A stretch of DNA of 64,000 nt from Mycolicibacterium novocastrense (GTDB lineage: Bacteria > Actinomycetota > Actinomycetes > Mycobacteriales > Mycobacteriaceae), in contig NZ_BCTA01000036.1 of NCBI RefSeq assembly GCF_001570485.1, positions 1 to 64,000 on the forward strand. The letters run 5' to 3'. A program made the translations under genes and the position numbers. Below, piece after piece: positions 1 through 10,322 of this stretch. The notes under the pieces were generated by a model. The model ran no database searches. It was given only the letters and a program-made list of their open reading frames with translations, and was not told the origin of the DNA. Every line of letters starts with the position of its first letter. Positions within the stretch are counted from its first letter, which is position 1.

Positions 1-582
1 CTCAAGAATCTCCTCGGCAGGCGCCTCGTCCACCTCGTCAGCTAGGGCTTCGGCCTCCGCGACCGCCTCCGCCTCTACCTCATCGGCTTCAGCTTCATCG
101 GCCAACTCCTCGGCAGCAGCCTCGCCCTCAACCGCAGCTTCGTGTGCCTCAGCGGCATCCGCGAGCGCGTCGCTGGCCTCTTCGCCCTCGACCGCACCCA
201 CACCACCGACGTCGGCCGCTTCACCGGCCTCGGGGACCGCCGCACCGCTTACGTCCGCGCCTCCAAAGGGCTCCTCCGCGGCGTCGACGTCCTTCCGCCC
301 GCGCTTCGGCCAGAACCGCAGCCTGCGTCGCGCCTTCGTTGGTGGCGTCGCAGCCGTCTGCGCGGCCGCCTCGTCCGCCAGCTCCTCGGCTGCTTCCTCG
401 GCCTCGACCGCAGCTTCGTGTGCCTCGGCTGCGTCGGCCAACGCGTCGCTGGCTTCTTCACCTTCGACCGCACCGACACCGTCGGCGTCGGACGCCCGTC
501 TGGCCTCCGCGAACTCCTCCGCCTCAAGAATCTCCTCGGCAGGCGCCTCGTCCACCTCTTCAGCGAGGGCCTCGGCCTCCGC
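1..582 (-). repeat. Imperfect direct repeats encoding the acidic Lgt tail
   Basis: The DNA at 1-60 is almost repeated at 523-582, and the stretch at about 124-195 recurs at about 400-471. In protein terms a module containing EEASDALADAAEAHEAAVE and a module containing VDEAPAEEILE each occur twice, with a basic segment encoded at about 290-340 between copies. The copies stay in frame and differ mainly at third positions, so they look like selected coding repeats. The second set probably continues beyond the left edge. Confidence 0.8.
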
Positions 583-1734
583 CACCGCCTCGATCTCTGT
601 GGCCGACCCCTCGTCGCCCTCGGCTGCGAACTCCTCGGCCTCTTCCAAGTCGTCCGCCGGCACACCTGCCACGTCCGCGCCGAGGTCGTCCCCCGACACT
701 TCCTCGACCGGGATCTCCTCGCCCTCCGGTACGTCCGCGGTGAGCGATTCGGCTTTCACCGTCTCCGACTCTTCGTCGGCGGCGGCCTTGGCAGCGGCGA
801 ACACACCTGTCGTCGACGCCACCGCGGCCAACTCTTCGGTGAGGTCCTCGACGGTCGGCCGTTCCGGCTCGGCCTTACCCCTGAGGGAGGCCGGATCTTC
901 GCGGCCCTTCGGCGCGACCATGATGTATACGACTGCACCGATGAACACGAACGTCGCCGTGAAGGAGTTGATCCGGACGCCTTCGATCAACGTCGCATCG
1001 TCGACCCTCAACAGCTCGATCCAGAACCGGCCGACGCAATAGCCCGCAACATACAACGCGAACAGGCGGCCGTGGCCGAATTTGAAACGCCGGTCGACGT
1101 AGATGAGAACCGCGAAAACCAGCAGGTTCCAGAGCAGTTCGTACAGGAACGTGGGATGGACGAGGTGAACCACTTCGCCGGTCGACACTCCGTTGAGATT
1201 GTCGATCATGCCGGCTGAATCGCGGCGCTCATAGATCTTCAGCGCCCAGGGCAACGTCGTTTCGGCGCCCCAAAGCTCCTGGTTGAAGTAGTTGCCGAGG
1301 CGGCCGATCCCTTGCGCCAGAATGACTCCCGGCGCGACCGCGTCCGCGAACGCGGGCAGTGGAATTCCCCTGCGCCGGCACGCGATCCACGCGCCGACGG
1401 CGCCGAAGGCGACGGCCCCCCAGATCCCGAGACCACCGTCCCAGATTCGGATCACGCCGGCCAACCCGGCGCCGTTGTCCCCGAAGTAACGCCACCAGTC
1501 GGTCGCCACGTGGTACAGCCGGCCGCCGATCAACCCGAATGGCACGGCCCACAAGGCGATGTCGTAGATGACTCCGCGTTCTCCCCCGCGTGCCTCCCAG
1601 CGCCGGTCACCGATGATCAGCGCCGCCACGATGCCGACGATGATGCAGACCGCGTACGCCCGGATCGGTACGGGACCGAGATGCCAGACGCCCTGAGCCG
1701 GGCTGGGGATGGCGGCCAAGACAGTCGTCGTCAC
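1..1734 (-). CDS. lgt: Prolipoprotein diacylglyceryl transferase (Lgt), C-terminus cut by window edge
   Basis: Lgt transfers diacylglycerol from phosphatidylglycerol to the lipobox cysteine of preprolipoproteins in the plasma membrane. The reverse strand reads open from a GTG at 1734, whose GTGA overlaps the trpA stop, to the left edge (578 residues, no stop reached). The family signature GRLGNYFNQELWG lies at about residues 144-156, and hydrophobic segments run to about residue 270. Beyond that is an unusually long acidic tail rich in Ala, Glu and Asp with internal repeats, interrupted by a basic island (RRRLRFWPKRGRK). The core is certain; the tail is not needed for known Lgt chemistry. The gene is the last visible member of the trp cluster. 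Confidence 0.95.
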   Translation of the reverse strand, partial: MTTTVLAAIPSPAQGVWHLGPVPIRAYAVCIIVGIVAALIIGDRRWEARGGERGVIYDIALWAVPFGLIGGRLYHVATDWWRYFGDNGAGLAGVIRIWDGGLGIWGAVAFGAVGAWIACRRRGIPLPAFADAVAPGVILAQGIGRLGNYFNQELWGAETTLPWALKIYERRDSAGMIDNLNGVSTGEVVHLVHPTFLYELLWNLLVFAVLIYVDRRFKFGHGRLFALYVAGYCVGRFWIELLRVDDATLIEGVRINSFTATFVFIGAVVYIMVAPKGREDPASLRGKAEPERPTVEDLTEELAAVASTTGVFAAAKAAADEESETVKAESLTADVPEGEEIPVEEVSGDDLGADVAGVPADDLEEAEEFAAEGDEGSATEIEAVAEAEALAEEVDEAPAEEILEAEEFAEARRASDADGVGAVEGEEASDALADAAEAHEAAVEAEEAAEELADEAAAQTAATPPTKARRRLRFWPKRGRKDVDAAEEPFGGADVSGAAVPEAGEAADVGGVGAVEGEEASDALADAAEAHEAAVEGEAAAEELADEAEADEVEAEAVAEAEALADEVDEAPAEEILE

Positions 1735-2519
1735 GCAGTAACCCTTCGCCTGACTCCATCCGCAAGCTCAGCCGTCAATGCTCCCACCGCGTCGACGCCG
1801 TACTGCAACGCCGACACCAACGCCGACCCCACGATCACCCCGTCGGCGTAAGCGCCGATCTCGGCTGCCTGCGCTCCCGACCGCACCCCCAGGCCCACGC
1901 CCACAGGGATGTCCGAAACGGCCTTCACCCGGCGAACCAGTTCAGGGGCGGCCGTCGACACCGCATCACGCGCACCGGTCACGCCCATCGTCGAAGCCGC
2001 GTAGACGAATCCGCGCGAAGCCTGCACCGTCATCGTGAGCCGTTCCGGTGTCGACGATGGTGCGACCAGGAAGATCCGGTCCAAATCGTGAGTCTCCGAG
2101 GCGGCGAGCCATTCGTCGGCTTCGTCGGGGATCAGATCCGGGGTGATCATCCCGAGACCGCCGGCCGACGCCAGATCGCGGGCAAATGCGTCGATGCCCC
2201 ACCGCAGCACCACGTTCCAGTACGTCATCACCACGGCTCGACCGCCGGCATTGGTGATCGCCTCGACCGCGGCCAGCGAGTCCCGCACTCGCACTCCCCC
2301 GCGCAACGCGGCCTCGGTGGCCGCCGCGATCGTCGGACCGTCCATACCGGGATCGGAGTACGCGATGCCGACCTCCACGAGGTCGCAACCGTTTTCGACC
2401 AGTGTCGTCATCGCCGAGATCGACCCGGGCACATCGGGAAAACCGGTCGGCAGATAGCCGATCAGGGCGCTGCGTCCCTCGCTTCGGCAGGTGTCGAACA
2501 GCGGTGCCAGCCGGCTCAC
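1731..2519 (-). CDS. trpA: Tryptophan synthase alpha chain
   Basis: TrpA cleaves indole-3-glycerol phosphate to indole and glyceraldehyde 3-phosphate, passing indole to TrpB. The protein has the TrpA (beta/alpha)8 motifs: [12 protein letters not shown] near the N-terminus, the catalytic Glu/Asp region [15 protein letters not shown], and the phosphate-binding GVGLGVRS and GVIVGSAL loops. I place the start at the GTG at 2519, which overlaps the trpB stop by four bases (GTGA), giving 262 residues beginning VSRLAPLFD. An in-frame ATG at 2546 would add nine residues but lies inside trpB. It is the fourth biosynthetic gene of the trp cluster and is directly coupled to lgt. Confidence 0.96.
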   Translation of the reverse strand: MSRLAPLFDTCRSEGRSALIGYLPTGFPDVPGSISAMTTLVENGCDLVEVGIAYSDPGMDGPTIAAATEAALRGGVRVRDSLAAVEAITNAGGRAVVMTYWNVVLRWGIDAFARDLASAGGLGMITPDLIPDEADEWLAASETHDLDRIFLVAPSSTPERLTMTVQASRGFVYAASTMGVTGARDAVSTAAPELVRRVKAVSDIPVGVGLGVRSGAQAAEIGAYADGVIVGSALVSALQYGVDAVGALTAELADGVRRRVTA

Positions 2520-3775
2520 GGCGCACCGTCCAGCAGGCCGAACCACTTCGCCGCTGTCTCGACGTCCTTGTCCCCACGACCCGACAGATTCACCAACACG
2601 ATCGCCCCGGGTCCGAGTTCCCGACCCAACTGCAAAGCACCCGCAAGACCGTGCGCGGACTCGATCGCGGGGATGATTCCCTCCGTGCGACAGAGCAACG
2701 AGAACGCGTCCATCGCCTCGGTGTCGGTGATGGGCCGATACTCAGCACGGCCGGTGTCCTTGAGGAACGCGTGCTCCGGCCCGACCCCTGGATAGTCCAA
2801 ACCCGCTGAAATGGAATGTGATTCGATGGTCTGGCCATCCTCGTCCTGCAACAGGTACGAGAAGGAGCCCTGGAATGCACCCGGTGATCCCCCGGTGAAA
2901 GTCGCTGCGTGCCGACCGGTTTCGACGCCGTCGCCGGCGGCCTCATAACCCACCAGCCGCACGTTGGGATCGTCGATGAACGCGTGGAAGATCCCGATCG
3001 CGTTCGACCCGCCGCCGACACAGGCCGTCACCGCATCGGGCAGCCGGCCGGCCTGCGCCTGGATCTGGGCGCGCGCCTCCAGTCCGATCACCCGCTGGAA
3101 GTCGCGCACCATCGTGGGAAACGGGTGGGGCCCGGCGGCCGTACCGAAGCAGTAATAGGTGTTGTCGGCGTTGGTGACCCAGTCGCGGAACGCTTCGTTG
3201 ATCGCATCCTTCAACGTCTTCGAGCCCGCCTCGACCGACACCACCGTCGCTCCCAGAAGACGCATCCGCGCGACGTTCAACGCCTGTCGCGCCGTGTCGA
3301 CGGCACCCATGTAGATGACGCACTCGAGACCGAGCAGCGCGCACGCTGTCGCGGTCGCCACACCGTGCTGCCCCGCGCCGGTCTCGGCGATCACCCGGGT
3401 CTTGCCCATCTGCCTGGCCAGCAGGGCCTGGCCGAGGACATTGTTGATCTTGTGGGATCCGGTGTGGTTGAGGTCTTCTCGCTTCAGGAAGATCCGTGCG
3501 CCGCCGGCATGCTCGGACAACCGCTCGGCTTCGTACAACGGCGAAGGCCGTCCGCTGTAGTGCCGCTGCAGCCGATCCAACTCGTCGAGGAAGGTCTGAT
3601 CGCCACGTGCCTTCTCGTAGGCCGTGGTGACCTCCTCGATGACGGCCATCAACGCTTCGGCGACGAATCGCCCGCCGTACACGCCGAAGTGGCCACGCGC
3701 ATCCGGGTCGTGGGCGGTGGGTTCGGCTACGGCCGCGCTGGAACGGGGCAACTCAGGCCCGGCGAGATCGGCCAC
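2516..3775 (-). CDS. trpB: Tryptophan synthase beta chain
   Basis: TrpB is the pyridoxal phosphate enzyme that condenses indole with serine. The PLP lysine is in HTGSHKINN, preceded by the KRED segment, and the phosphate-binding glycine loop is GGGSNAIG. The 419-residue protein matches usual TrpB length, with an N-terminal extension typical of actinobacteria before the [10 protein letters not shown] block. The start is GTG at 3775, three bases after the trpC stop, and the stop overlaps trpA, consistent with one transcript and translational coupling of the two subunits of the alpha2beta2 complex. Confidence 0.97.
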   Translation of the reverse strand: MADLAGPELPRSSAAVAEPTAHDPDARGHFGVYGGRFVAEALMAVIEEVTTAYEKARGDQTFLDELDRLQRHYSGRPSPLYEAERLSEHAGGARIFLKREDLNHTGSHKINNVLGQALLARQMGKTRVIAETGAGQHGVATATACALLGLECVIYMGAVDTARQALNVARMRLLGATVVSVEAGSKTLKDAINEAFRDWVTNADNTYYCFGTAAGPHPFPTMVRDFQRVIGLEARAQIQAQAGRLPDAVTACVGGGSNAIGIFHAFIDDPNVRLVGYEAAGDGVETGRHAATFTGGSPGAFQGSFSYLLQDEDGQTIESHSISAGLDYPGVGPEHAFLKDTGRAEYRPITDTEAMDAFSLLCRTEGIIPAIESAHGLAGALQLGRELGPGAIVLVNLSGRGDKDVETAAKWFGLLDGAP

Positions 3776-3778
3776 TTC

Positions 3779-4597
3779 TCAACGCGCGGGTTTCGGGCAC
3801 GACGGGTGCGTGCCTGCGGTGACCAGATCGGCGACGGCGCTGCGGGGGTCACCGCTGGTGACCAGTCCCTCGCCGACGAGTACCGCGTCGGCACCCGCAC
3901 CGGCGTACGCCAGCAGATCGGCGGTCCCGCGAACCCCCGACTCCGCGACGCGGATGACGTCGGTCGGCAGCCCAGGGGCGATCCGCGCGAAGCAATCCCG
4001 GTCGACTTTCAACGTCTTGAGATCGCGTGCGTTCACGCCGATTACCGCGGCGCCGGCCGACAGCGCGCGGTCGGCCTCCTCCTCGGTGTGCACCTCGACG
4101 AGAGCCGTCATACCCAGCGACTCGGTGCGCTCGAGCAATGACTCCAGCACCGGCTGCTCCAACGCCGCGACGATGAGCAACAACATGTCCGCACCGTGGG
4201 CGCGGGCCTCGTGGATCTGGTACGGCCGGACGATGAAGTCTTTGCGCAACACCGGGATTGACACCGCGGCGCGTACCGCGTCCAGATCTTCGAGTGACCC
4301 GTTGAAGCGACGCTGTTCGGTGAGCACGCTGATGATCCGCGCACCACCACTTTCGTAGGCGCTCGCGAGTTCGGCGGGGTCCCCGATGGGGGCCAGCTCG
4401 CCGCGGGAGGGGCTCGCACGCTTCACCTCGGCGATCACCGCGATTCCCGGCGCGCGCAGCGCGGCCATCACGTCCAGCGGGGGCGGCGCGTCCTTCGCTT
4501 TGGCTTTGATATCGGCGAGCGGGATGACGGCTTCGCGGGCGGCGACGTCGGCTCGGACTCCCTCGATGATCGAGTCGAGTACCGTCGCCGAACTCAT
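3779..4597 (-). CDS. trpC: Indole-3-glycerol phosphate synthase
   Basis: TrpC cyclises carboxyphenylamino-deoxyribulose phosphate to indole-3-glycerol phosphate. The 272-residue protein shows the IGPS block [13 protein letters not shown] with its catalytic lysine, the IPVLRKDFI strand, and the late ESGVRG and [10 protein letters not shown] phosphate-binding loops. It is monofunctional, without a fused TrpF domain. The ATG start is preceded by a purine-rich ribosome site. It lies between the Trp-associated membrane protein and trpB. Confidence 0.97.
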   Translation of the reverse strand: MSSATVLDSIIEGVRADVAAREAVIPLADIKAKAKDAPPPLDVMAALRAPGIAVIAEVKRASPSRGELAPIGDPAELASAYESGGARIISVLTEQRRFNGSLEDLDAVRAAVSIPVLRKDFIVRPYQIHEARAHGADMLLLIVAALEQPVLESLLERTESLGMTALVEVHTEEEADRALSAGAAVIGVNARDLKTLKVDRDCFARIAPGLPTDVIRVAESGVRGTADLLAYAGAGADAVLVGEGLVTSGDPRSAVADLVTAGTHPSCPKPAR

Positions 4598-4674
4598 GAG
4601 TGCCGCTTCCCTTCCCCCGGAAACACCGAACGATCTTCAACCACGAAGGGTAGCCGCCACCACAACACCGCCGA

Positions 4675-5268
4675 TCACCGACCCTTGTTGTCCGGATTCG
4701 TCGCATCCTGCGTCGGATCGGAACCCGCGTCGAGGGCGTCCCAGATCGCGCGTTCGGACATCTCGCCTGCGGGTTCGTCGGCCGGTGCGACGGTGCGTCG
4801 CGAATACCGGGCCGCACTGGAGCGCTCACTTGCCGCAGACCGCATCAACAGCATCGCGCAGGCCAGCGCCACCGCCGCGGCGACCACGGTGATCACCGCA
4901 CCCACGTAGTGCCGCTGTGTCCCGAGCAGGTCCGCCACGGGCGCCTCCGCGATGTGCGAGGCGCGGACGGCCACGTCCTTGACAACCCACAGGCTGATGG
5001 CCAGGTAGGCGGTTCCGGCGCTGGCGGCGGCGACCAGCAGAGCCAGCAGCCGAAGCGGCCATCCACGCACCGCCAAGGCCGCGACGGCCGTCGCCAGCAG
5101 CAGGACCGCGAGCGGGATCAGAGCGGTCGACCAGGTGCCTCCGGACAGGGCGACCGTCTTCGGCTCCCCGAGGCCGTCGAACGAGGTCACCTCGACCCAG
5201 GTCATCCGCGACGCCACCCACAGCCCCGCCGCCGCGAGCACGAGACCGAGCTGGGCGACCCTGATCAT
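4675..5268 (-). CDS. Trp-operon-associated membrane protein (TIGR02234-like)
   Basis: This 197-residue protein has four predicted membrane helices: an N-terminal one ([15 protein letters not shown]), two in the middle and one near residue 145 ([19 protein letters not shown]), followed by a polar, charged C-terminal tail. The ATG at 5268 overlaps the trpE stop (ATGA), so it is translationally coupled to trpE. Its place between trpE and trpC is that of the conserved actinobacterial Trp-operon membrane protein (Rv1610 in M. tuberculosis). The function is unknown; a role in precursor or tryptophan transport is only a guess. Confidence 0.88.
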   Translation of the reverse strand: MIRVAQLGLVLAAAGLWVASRMTWVEVTSFDGLGEPKTVALSGGTWSTALIPLAVLLLATAVAALAVRGWPLRLLALLVAAASAGTAYLAISLWVVKDVAVRASHIAEAPVADLLGTQRHYVGAVITVVAAAVALACAMLLMRSAASERSSAARYSRRTVAPADEPAGEMSERAIWDALDAGSDPTQDATNPDNKGR

Positions 5269-6791
5269 GGCTCGGTCAGCGTCTCGGCGGCAGCAATGGC
5301 GTTGAGCACCGCGCGAGCCTTGTTGGCCGCCTCGGTGTACTCGTATGGCCCGTTGGAATCTGCGACGACGCCACCGCCCGCCTGCACGTAGGCGGTGCCG
5401 TCGCGCATCAACGCGGTGCGGATCGCGATCGCGAAGTCGGCGTTGCCCGCGAAGTCGAGATAGCCCAGCACACCGCCGTACAGGCCGCGACGCGTCTTCT
5501 CGACCTCCTCGATCAGCTCCATCGCCCGGACCTTCGGGGCGCCGGAGAGCGTGCCCGCCGGGAAACAGGCGGTCACCGCGTCCAGTGCGGTCTTGCCGTC
5601 GGCCAGCAGTCCCGTCACCGTCGACACCAGGTGCATGACGTGGCTGTAGCGCTCGATGTGGCTGTAGTCCTCGACGCGTACGGTGCCGGGCCGGCAGACC
5701 CGGCCGAGGTCGTTGCGGCCCAGATCGACGAGCATCAGATGCTCGGCGCGCTCCTTCTCGTCGGCCTGTAGCTCCTTTTCGAGCAGCAGGTCCTCTTCCT
5801 CGGTCGCGCCGCGCCACCGCGTACCCGCGATCGGGTGGGTGGTCGCGCGTCCGTCCTTGACGGTCACCAGTGCCTCCGGGCTGGAGCCGACGACCGAGAA
5901 GTCCGGTCCGCCTGCGGCATTCGGCACGTTGAGCAGATACATGTACGGACTTGGGTTGGTCACGCGCAGCATCCGGTACACGTCCAGCGGATCGGCGTCG
6001 GTCTCCATCTCGAATCGTTGCGAGGGCACCACCTGGAACGCCTCGCCGGCTTCGATGTCGCGCACCAGTTTCTCGACGATGGCCTCGTACTCCTCGAGCG
6101 TGCGTTGAGCGCGGTGCAACGGCTCGGGTCGGCTGAATGTCGCGACCGCCGACGGCAGGTGCTCACCGAGTGCGGCCGTCATCACGTCGAGGCGGGCCAC
6201 CGCGTCGTCGTAGGCCCAGTCCACCCGCTCGTCGGTGCCGTTCCAGTTGACCGCGTTGGCGATCAGCGTGATCGTGCCCTCATGGTGGTCGACCGCCGCG
6301 ATGTCGGTGGCCAACAGCAGCAGCATGTCCGGAAGGCCGAGATCGTCGACGGCGAGCGAGGGAAGCTTCTCCAGGCGCCGCACCATGTCGTAGGCGAAGA
6401 ACCCGACGAGCCCGCTCGACAGCGGCGGCAAGCCCGGCAGCGGCTCGGTCTTGAGGAGTTCCAGCGTGGCGCGCAGCGCCTGCAGCGGGTCGCCGCCCTG
6501 CGGCGCGTCCTGCGGCGTCGTGCCCAGCCACACGGCCTGACCGTCACGGACGGTGAGCGCCGACGGAGCACCGGCGCCGATGAACGACCAGCGCGACCAT
6601 GAACGGCCGTTCTCCGCCGATTCCAGCAGGAACGTCCCGGGCCGATTAGCGGCCAGTTTGCGGTACGCCGACAGCGGGGTCTCGCTGTCGGCGAGGACCT
6701 TACGGGTCACCGGCACCACGCGATGCTCGGCAGCCAACGCGCGGAAGTCCTCCCGCGAGGTGGTGGTCGCGAGGTCGGCCGTGGTCTGCAC
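5265..6791 (-). CDS. trpE: Anthranilate synthase component I
   Basis: TrpE converts chorismate to anthranilate using ammonia from a TrpG-type glutaminase, which is not encoded in this window. The 508-residue protein carries the chorismate-binding core, with [10 protein letters not shown], the Mg-binding [14 protein letters not shown] block, and [16 protein letters not shown]. The N-terminal LLESAENG segment matches the known tryptophan feedback-binding element. The start is GTG at 6791. Upstream GACACT-TGACGC-GTG resembles the leaderless promoter geometry seen elsewhere in the window, though the -10 lacks the leading T. Confidence 0.97.
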   Translation of the reverse strand: MQTTADLATTTSREDFRALAAEHRVVPVTRKVLADSETPLSAYRKLAANRPGTFLLESAENGRSWSRWSFIGAGAPSALTVRDGQAVWLGTTPQDAPQGGDPLQALRATLELLKTEPLPGLPPLSSGLVGFFAYDMVRRLEKLPSLAVDDLGLPDMLLLLATDIAAVDHHEGTITLIANAVNWNGTDERVDWAYDDAVARLDVMTAALGEHLPSAVATFSRPEPLHRAQRTLEEYEAIVEKLVRDIEAGEAFQVVPSQRFEMETDADPLDVYRMLRVTNPSPYMYLLNVPNAAGGPDFSVVGSSPEALVTVKDGRATTHPIAGTRWRGATEEEDLLLEKELQADEKERAEHLMLVDLGRNDLGRVCRPGTVRVEDYSHIERYSHVMHLVSTVTGLLADGKTALDAVTACFPAGTLSGAPKVRAMELIEEVEKTRRGLYGGVLGYLDFAGNADFAIAIRTALMRDGTAYVQAGGGVVADSNGPYEYTEAANKARAVLNAIAAAETLTEP

Positions 6792-6982
6792 GCGTCAAGT
6801 GTCCCAGACGCGCCCCGGTGCGGACGACGACGAGGGCGTGAGCCGACGCGGATCCGCGTCGTGCGTCGGCGCTCGAAACCGACGCAATGGTCGATTCGAC
6901 TGCCCGACACCAGCCCAAACGTCGGCCTGGATGATCGCGCGGGACGGTGGCCCGATCCGTTCCGCGGCGTAGCGTGACCTCC
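6792..6982. other. Divergent intergenic region trpE / peroxiredoxin
   Basis: This 191-base spacer holds promoters for both directions. I see no T-box core, no tryptophan-rich leader peptide and no obvious attenuator hairpin on the trpE side. On the plus side TAGCGT at 6970-6975 stands seven bases before the peroxiredoxin ATG. Confidence 0.6.
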
Positions 6983-7447
6983 ATGAAAGAGGATGACCGA
7001 GTTGCCGAGTTCGAATTGCCGGACCAGACGGGCACGATGCGCAGCCTCAGTGAGTTGCTCGCGGACGGCCCGATCGTGCTGTTCTTCTATCCCGCTGCGA
7101 TGACGCCGGGGTGCACCAAGGAGGCCTGCCACTTCCGGGATCTGGCGGCGGAGTTCGCCGCGGTCGGTGCCAGCCGTGTCGGAATCAGCACCGATGCGGT
7201 CGACAAGCAGGCGAAGTTCGCCGACAAGGAGCGGTTCGACTATCCGCTGCTGTCTGACGCCGACGGTGCCGTCGCAACGCAGTTCGGCGTGAAGCGGGGC
7301 CTGCTCGGCAAGTTCATGCCGGTCAAGAGGACCACCTTCGTGATCGACACCGACCGCACGATCCTGGCTGTGATCGCATCGGAGATCAGCATGGACAGCC
7401 ACGCCGACAAGGCTCTCGAGGTGCTGCGTCAGCGCCAGTCGGCTTAG
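6983..7447 (+). CDS. bcpB: Thiol peroxidase of the Bcp peroxiredoxin family
   Basis: This 154-residue peroxiredoxin reduces peroxides through a cysteine thiol. The peroxidatic motif is in FFYPAAMTPGCTKEACHFRD, with a second cysteine five residues later in the spacing typical of Bcp/PrxQ enzymes that form an intramolecular disulfide. RTTFVIDTDRTIL is the conserved late strand. The ATG at 6983 is preferred over an in-frame upstream codon because the protein aligns from there and TAGCGT lies seven bases before it. It corresponds to BcpB beside trpE in M. tuberculosis. Confidence 0.93.
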   Translation: MKEDDRVAEFELPDQTGTMRSLSELLADGPIVLFFYPAAMTPGCTKEACHFRDLAAEFAAVGASRVGISTDAVDKQAKFADKERFDYPLLSDADGAVATQFGVKRGLLGKFMPVKRTTFVIDTDRTILAVIASEISMDSHADKALEVLRQRQSA

Positions 7448-7475
7448 TCGGCCGTGGGGTGTTCGTCGCCTGCGC

Positions 7476-8387
7476 CTAGGGTGTTGCGGGACCGATGAAC
7501 TCGACGCCCGCGCGGATCGCCGGGCGATGCCGAAGAATCCGGTAATGCGCCAGCCGGCCGAGGCCCTTGGTGGTCATCAACCGCGCGCCCGGCCAAGATG
7601 CGACGACGCGCTGGCTGGTTTCATAGGGCGTGTCCGGGTCATCCGGATCATGGATGAGCAGCAGCGGCGGGTAACCGGTGCGGGCGCTGACGACCGTCAT
7701 GTTGGTTTCGTACAGCGGCATCTCGATGCGGCGTTCGAGGCCACGTTGCAGTCCGGCGCGGATACGGGGGCCGAAGCCGTGGCGTCTGGCGAAATAGTCT
7801 AGGTAGAGCGGGAATTCGCCCATCGGCGCGAGGTACACCAGCCGCTCGACTTTCGCGCCATAGGCGATCGCGAACGTCGTTGCGTTCGCGCCGAGAGAGT
7901 GGGCGACCACCGCGCGGGCCGGCCCATGTTCGCGGATCATGGCCCCGACCGCGTGTGCGCATTCGATGGCCGTCGTGCGCCCGGGCTTGAGTGCGCCCGC
8001 TTCGGACTCGTTGTGGCTCGGCAAGTCGAACGCGATCACCCGGTGACCGGATTCGATGAGGGGTTTGACGAACGTGCCCAGATGCGGGCGCCGCCCGCCC
8101 CAGCCGTGCACCAGATACACCGGGGGCCCCTCGCCCCACGATTCACCCACGACTCGGTGGCCATTCCAGCGCGCTTCGATCGGCTCGCCTGGCCTGACGC
8201 CGGGGGGCATGCGCAGGTTCGACTCCATGACCGGCGGGGTGCACCACAGTTCGACTGCCCACCGCGACCCGATGCCGGGCGCGAAGCGCTCCAGCCACCA
8301 GAACGCCCGGCGGACACGCGGGTCGACGGGCGGCTCGATGCCTGATCCCTCTAGTTCGACGGCGACGGCACGATCTGCTTCGGTCAC
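7476..8387 (-). CDS. Alpha/beta-fold hydrolase coupled to hisI
   Basis: This 303-residue protein has an oxyanion-hole segment VYLVHGWGG, a nucleophile elbow VVAHSLGAN, an acid loop [13 protein letters not shown] and a late histidine in [11 protein letters not shown], so the serine hydrolase triad looks complete. The substrate cannot be told. The GTG at 8387 overlaps the hisI stop by four bases, which places it at the end of the his transcript. M. tuberculosis has a different gene (chaA, as I recall) at this spot, so it is probably a lineage-specific passenger rather than a histidine enzyme. Confidence 0.85.
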   Translation of the reverse strand: MTEADRAVAVELEGSGIEPPVDPRVRRAFWWLERFAPGIGSRWAVELWCTPPVMESNLRMPPGVRPGEPIEARWNGHRVVGESWGEGPPVYLVHGWGGRRPHLGTFVKPLIESGHRVIAFDLPSHNESEAGALKPGRTTAIECAHAVGAMIREHGPARAVVAHSLGANATTFAIAYGAKVERLVYLAPMGEFPLYLDYFARRHGFGPRIRAGLQRGLERRIEMPLYETNMTVVSARTGYPPLLLIHDPDDPDTPYETSQRVVASWPGARLMTTKGLGRLAHYRILRHRPAIRAGVEFIGPATP

Positions 8388-8728
8388 GCGGGCCCCATCA
8401 ACAGGTCCGCATCGAAGCAACTGTGATCGCCCGTGTGACAGGCGCCGCCAACCTGATCGACCTCCAGCAGCACCGTGTCGCCGTCGCAGTCGAGCCGCAC
8501 CGAGTGGACGTATTGGGTGTTGCCCGACGTCTCGCCCTTGATCCAATGCTGTTGGCGCGACCGCGAATAGTAGGTCGCGCGGCGGGTTTCCAGCGTGCGG
8601 GCCAGCGCGAGGTCGTCCATCCACGCCACCATCAGAACCTGCCCGGTGCCGCGCTCCTGTACGACGGCGGTGATCAACCCGTTGGCGTCGCGCTTGAGTC
8701 GCGACGCGATGTCTGCATCGAGCGTCAT
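8384..8728 (-). CDS. hisI: Phosphoribosyl-AMP cyclohydrolase
   Basis: HisI hydrolyses the purine ring of phosphoribosyl-AMP in the third step of histidine synthesis. The 114-residue protein carries the metal-binding VRLDCDGD and the zinc-site cysteine motif [10 protein letters not shown]. It is the cyclohydrolase alone; the pyrophosphohydrolase HisE is not fused and is not in the window, as usual in mycobacteria. The ATG at 8728 overlaps the hisF stop (ATGA). Confidence 0.97.
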   Translation of the reverse strand: MTLDADIASRLKRDANGLITAVVQERGTGQVLMVAWMDDLALARTLETRRATYYSRSRQQHWIKGETSGNTQYVHSVRLDCDGDTVLLEVDQVGGACHTGDHSCFDADLLMGPA

Positions 8729-9507
8729 CGAACGGTTATCCCTTCGGCCGCCATCGCCGCTTTCACCTGCGCGATGGTGAGCTCTCGGAAATGGAACACG
8801 CTGGCCGCCAGCACCGCATCGGCGCCCGAGGCGATGGCCGGTGCGAAATGCTCGGGCGCCCCCGCACCGCCACTGGCGATCACCGGCACGTTCACGGCAC
8901 CGCGAACCGCCTCGATCATCGGCAGATCGAAACCGGCCTTGGTGCCGTCGAAGTCCATCGAGTTCAGCAGGATCTCGCCCACACCGAGTTCGGCGCCCCG
9001 CGTTGCCCATTCGACGGCGTCGAAGCCGGTCCCCCGACGCCCGCCGTGGGTGGTGACCTCCCACCCCGAGGGCGTCGGCTCCTGATCCTGCGGCACCGTG
9101 CGGGCGTCGACCGACAACACGATGCACTGCGATCCGAACTGCCGCGACAATTCGGCGAGGAGTTCTGGACGGGCGATCGCCGCGGTGTTGACCGCGACCT
9201 TGTCCGCCCCCGCCCGCAGCAGCACGTCCACGTCGGCCACCGAGCGCACCCCGCCGCCGACCGTCAACGGGATGAACACCTGCTCAGCGGTGCGTTTCAC
9301 CACTTCGAGCATGGTCGCCCGCCCCGAGGAAGACGCCGTCACGTCGAGGAACGTCAGTTCGTCGGCGCCCTCGGCGTCGTAGGCCGCGGCCAGTTCGACG
9401 GGATCGCCTGCGTCACGCAGGTTTGCGAAGTTGACGCCCTTGACCACCCGGCCGTCGTCGACATCCAGGCACGGGATGACCCGCACGGCCAGATCCTTGC
9501 CGTCCAT
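8725..9507 (-). CDS. hisF: Imidazole glycerol phosphate synthase, cyclase subunit
   Basis: HisF uses ammonia channelled from HisH to close the imidazole ring, giving imidazole glycerol phosphate and AICAR. The 260-residue (beta/alpha)8 barrel has both catalytic aspartates, in [10 protein letters not shown] and IVLSVDART, and the phosphate-binding loops LTVGGGVRS and VIASGGAG. The ATG at 9507 shares one base with the impA stop (TGATG). Confidence 0.97.
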   Translation of the reverse strand: MDGKDLAVRVIPCLDVDDGRVVKGVNFANLRDAGDPVELAAAYDAEGADELTFLDVTASSSGRATMLEVVKRTAEQVFIPLTVGGGVRSVADVDVLLRAGADKVAVNTAAIARPELLAELSRQFGSQCIVLSVDARTVPQDQEPTPSGWEVTTHGGRRGTGFDAVEWATRGAELGVGEILLNSMDFDGTKAGFDLPMIEAVRGAVNVPVIASGGAGAPEHFAPAIASGADAVLAASVFHFRELTIAQVKAAMAAEGITVR

Positions 9508-10322
9508 CAGAAGTCCTTGGGATCGCCGACCGAGCGAAGCAGATCGAGCAGTTCGTCGTGCACGCCGGGAGCGCCGGCGAGGGCCGAGGGGCAATCCACC
9601 GTCCACTCGTTGCCCGCGAGGTCGGTCACGACACCACCCACGGCGCGGATCAACGCCACGCCCGCGGCGTGGTCCCACACATGGCCACCGAAACTGATTG
9701 CGCCACCGAGGATTGCGGCCGCCGTATAGGCCAGGTCGATACCGGTGGCCCCGTGCATGCGCATGCGTGAGCACTTGCGGCTGAGGCTCTCGATGACCGC
9801 GAGCCGGTAACGTCCCGGCACTTTGCCGCGGGAATCGACGCTGAATGTGCTGACCCCGACCATCGAGTCGGACAGCGCTGCCCGGTCCAGCGTGGGCGAC
9901 TCGACGCCGTTGTAGCGCAGAGGCCCTCCGACCACGGCGGTGAAGCGCTCCTTGGTGAAGGGCACCCAGGTCAGTCCGGCCACCGGCTCGCCATCACGCA
10001 CCAGGCCCAGCAGGATCGCCGCCATCGGCGAACCGGCGGCGTAGTTGAAGGTGCCGTCGATCGGATCGAGAACCCACACCAGCGGCGACTTGAGATCCGC
10101 GCCGCCGAATTCCTCGCCATGCACCTCGATTCCGGTTCTGGCGGTCAATGCCTCGACGACCTGACGTTCGATGGCCAGGTCCACCTCGGTGGCGAAGTCG
10201 TCGCCCTTCTTCTGCACCGCTGAGTCCGCGCGGTGGCCGTCGACGAATGGGACCGCCGCGTCGTCGAGGATCTGCGCGGCCTCGGCGACCAGGGCGTCGA
10301 GGTCGGCCGCGTCCAGGGCCAT
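9507..10322 (-). CDS. impA: Inositol monophosphatase-family phosphatase in the his operon
   Basis: This 271-residue Mg-dependent phosphatase has all family motifs: the GEE metal ligand in [21 protein letters not shown], and [15 protein letters not shown]. It lies between priA and hisF with one-base overlaps on both sides (TAATG and TGATG). M. tuberculosis has ImpA at this position. Inositol-1-phosphate is the expected substrate. The operon setting also allows a histidinol-phosphate phosphatase role, which motifs alone cannot decide, since HisN belongs to the same superfamily. Confidence 0.9.
   Translation of the reverse strand: MALDAADLDALVAEAAQILDDAAVPFVDGHRADSAVQKKGDDFATEVDLAIERQVVEALTARTGIEVHGEEFGGADLKSPLVWVLDPIDGTFNYAAGSPMAAILLGLVRDGEPVAGLTWVPFTKERFTAVVGGPLRYNGVESPTLDRAALSDSMVGVSTFSVDSRGKVPGRYRLAVIESLSRKCSRMRMHGATGIDLAYTAAAILGGAISFGGHVWDHAAGVALIRAVGGVVTDLAGNEWTVDCPSALAGAPGVHDELLDLLRSVGDPKDF

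Noticed and set aside
1..582. Repeat array that might be CRISPR
   Set aside because: Repeats are imperfect, irregularly spaced, in frame with Lgt, and no spacer pattern or cas gene is present.
142..1218. Plus-strand open frame of 358 codons
   Set aside because: It lies antisense to the acidic Lgt tail and core; its Arg/Leu-rich repeats are the complement of the Glu/Ala repeats.
6792..6982. A trp attenuator or T-box before trpE
   Set aside because: No GGTGG-ACC-type core, no short peptide with tandem tryptophan codons and no terminator-like hairpin with a T-run were found.
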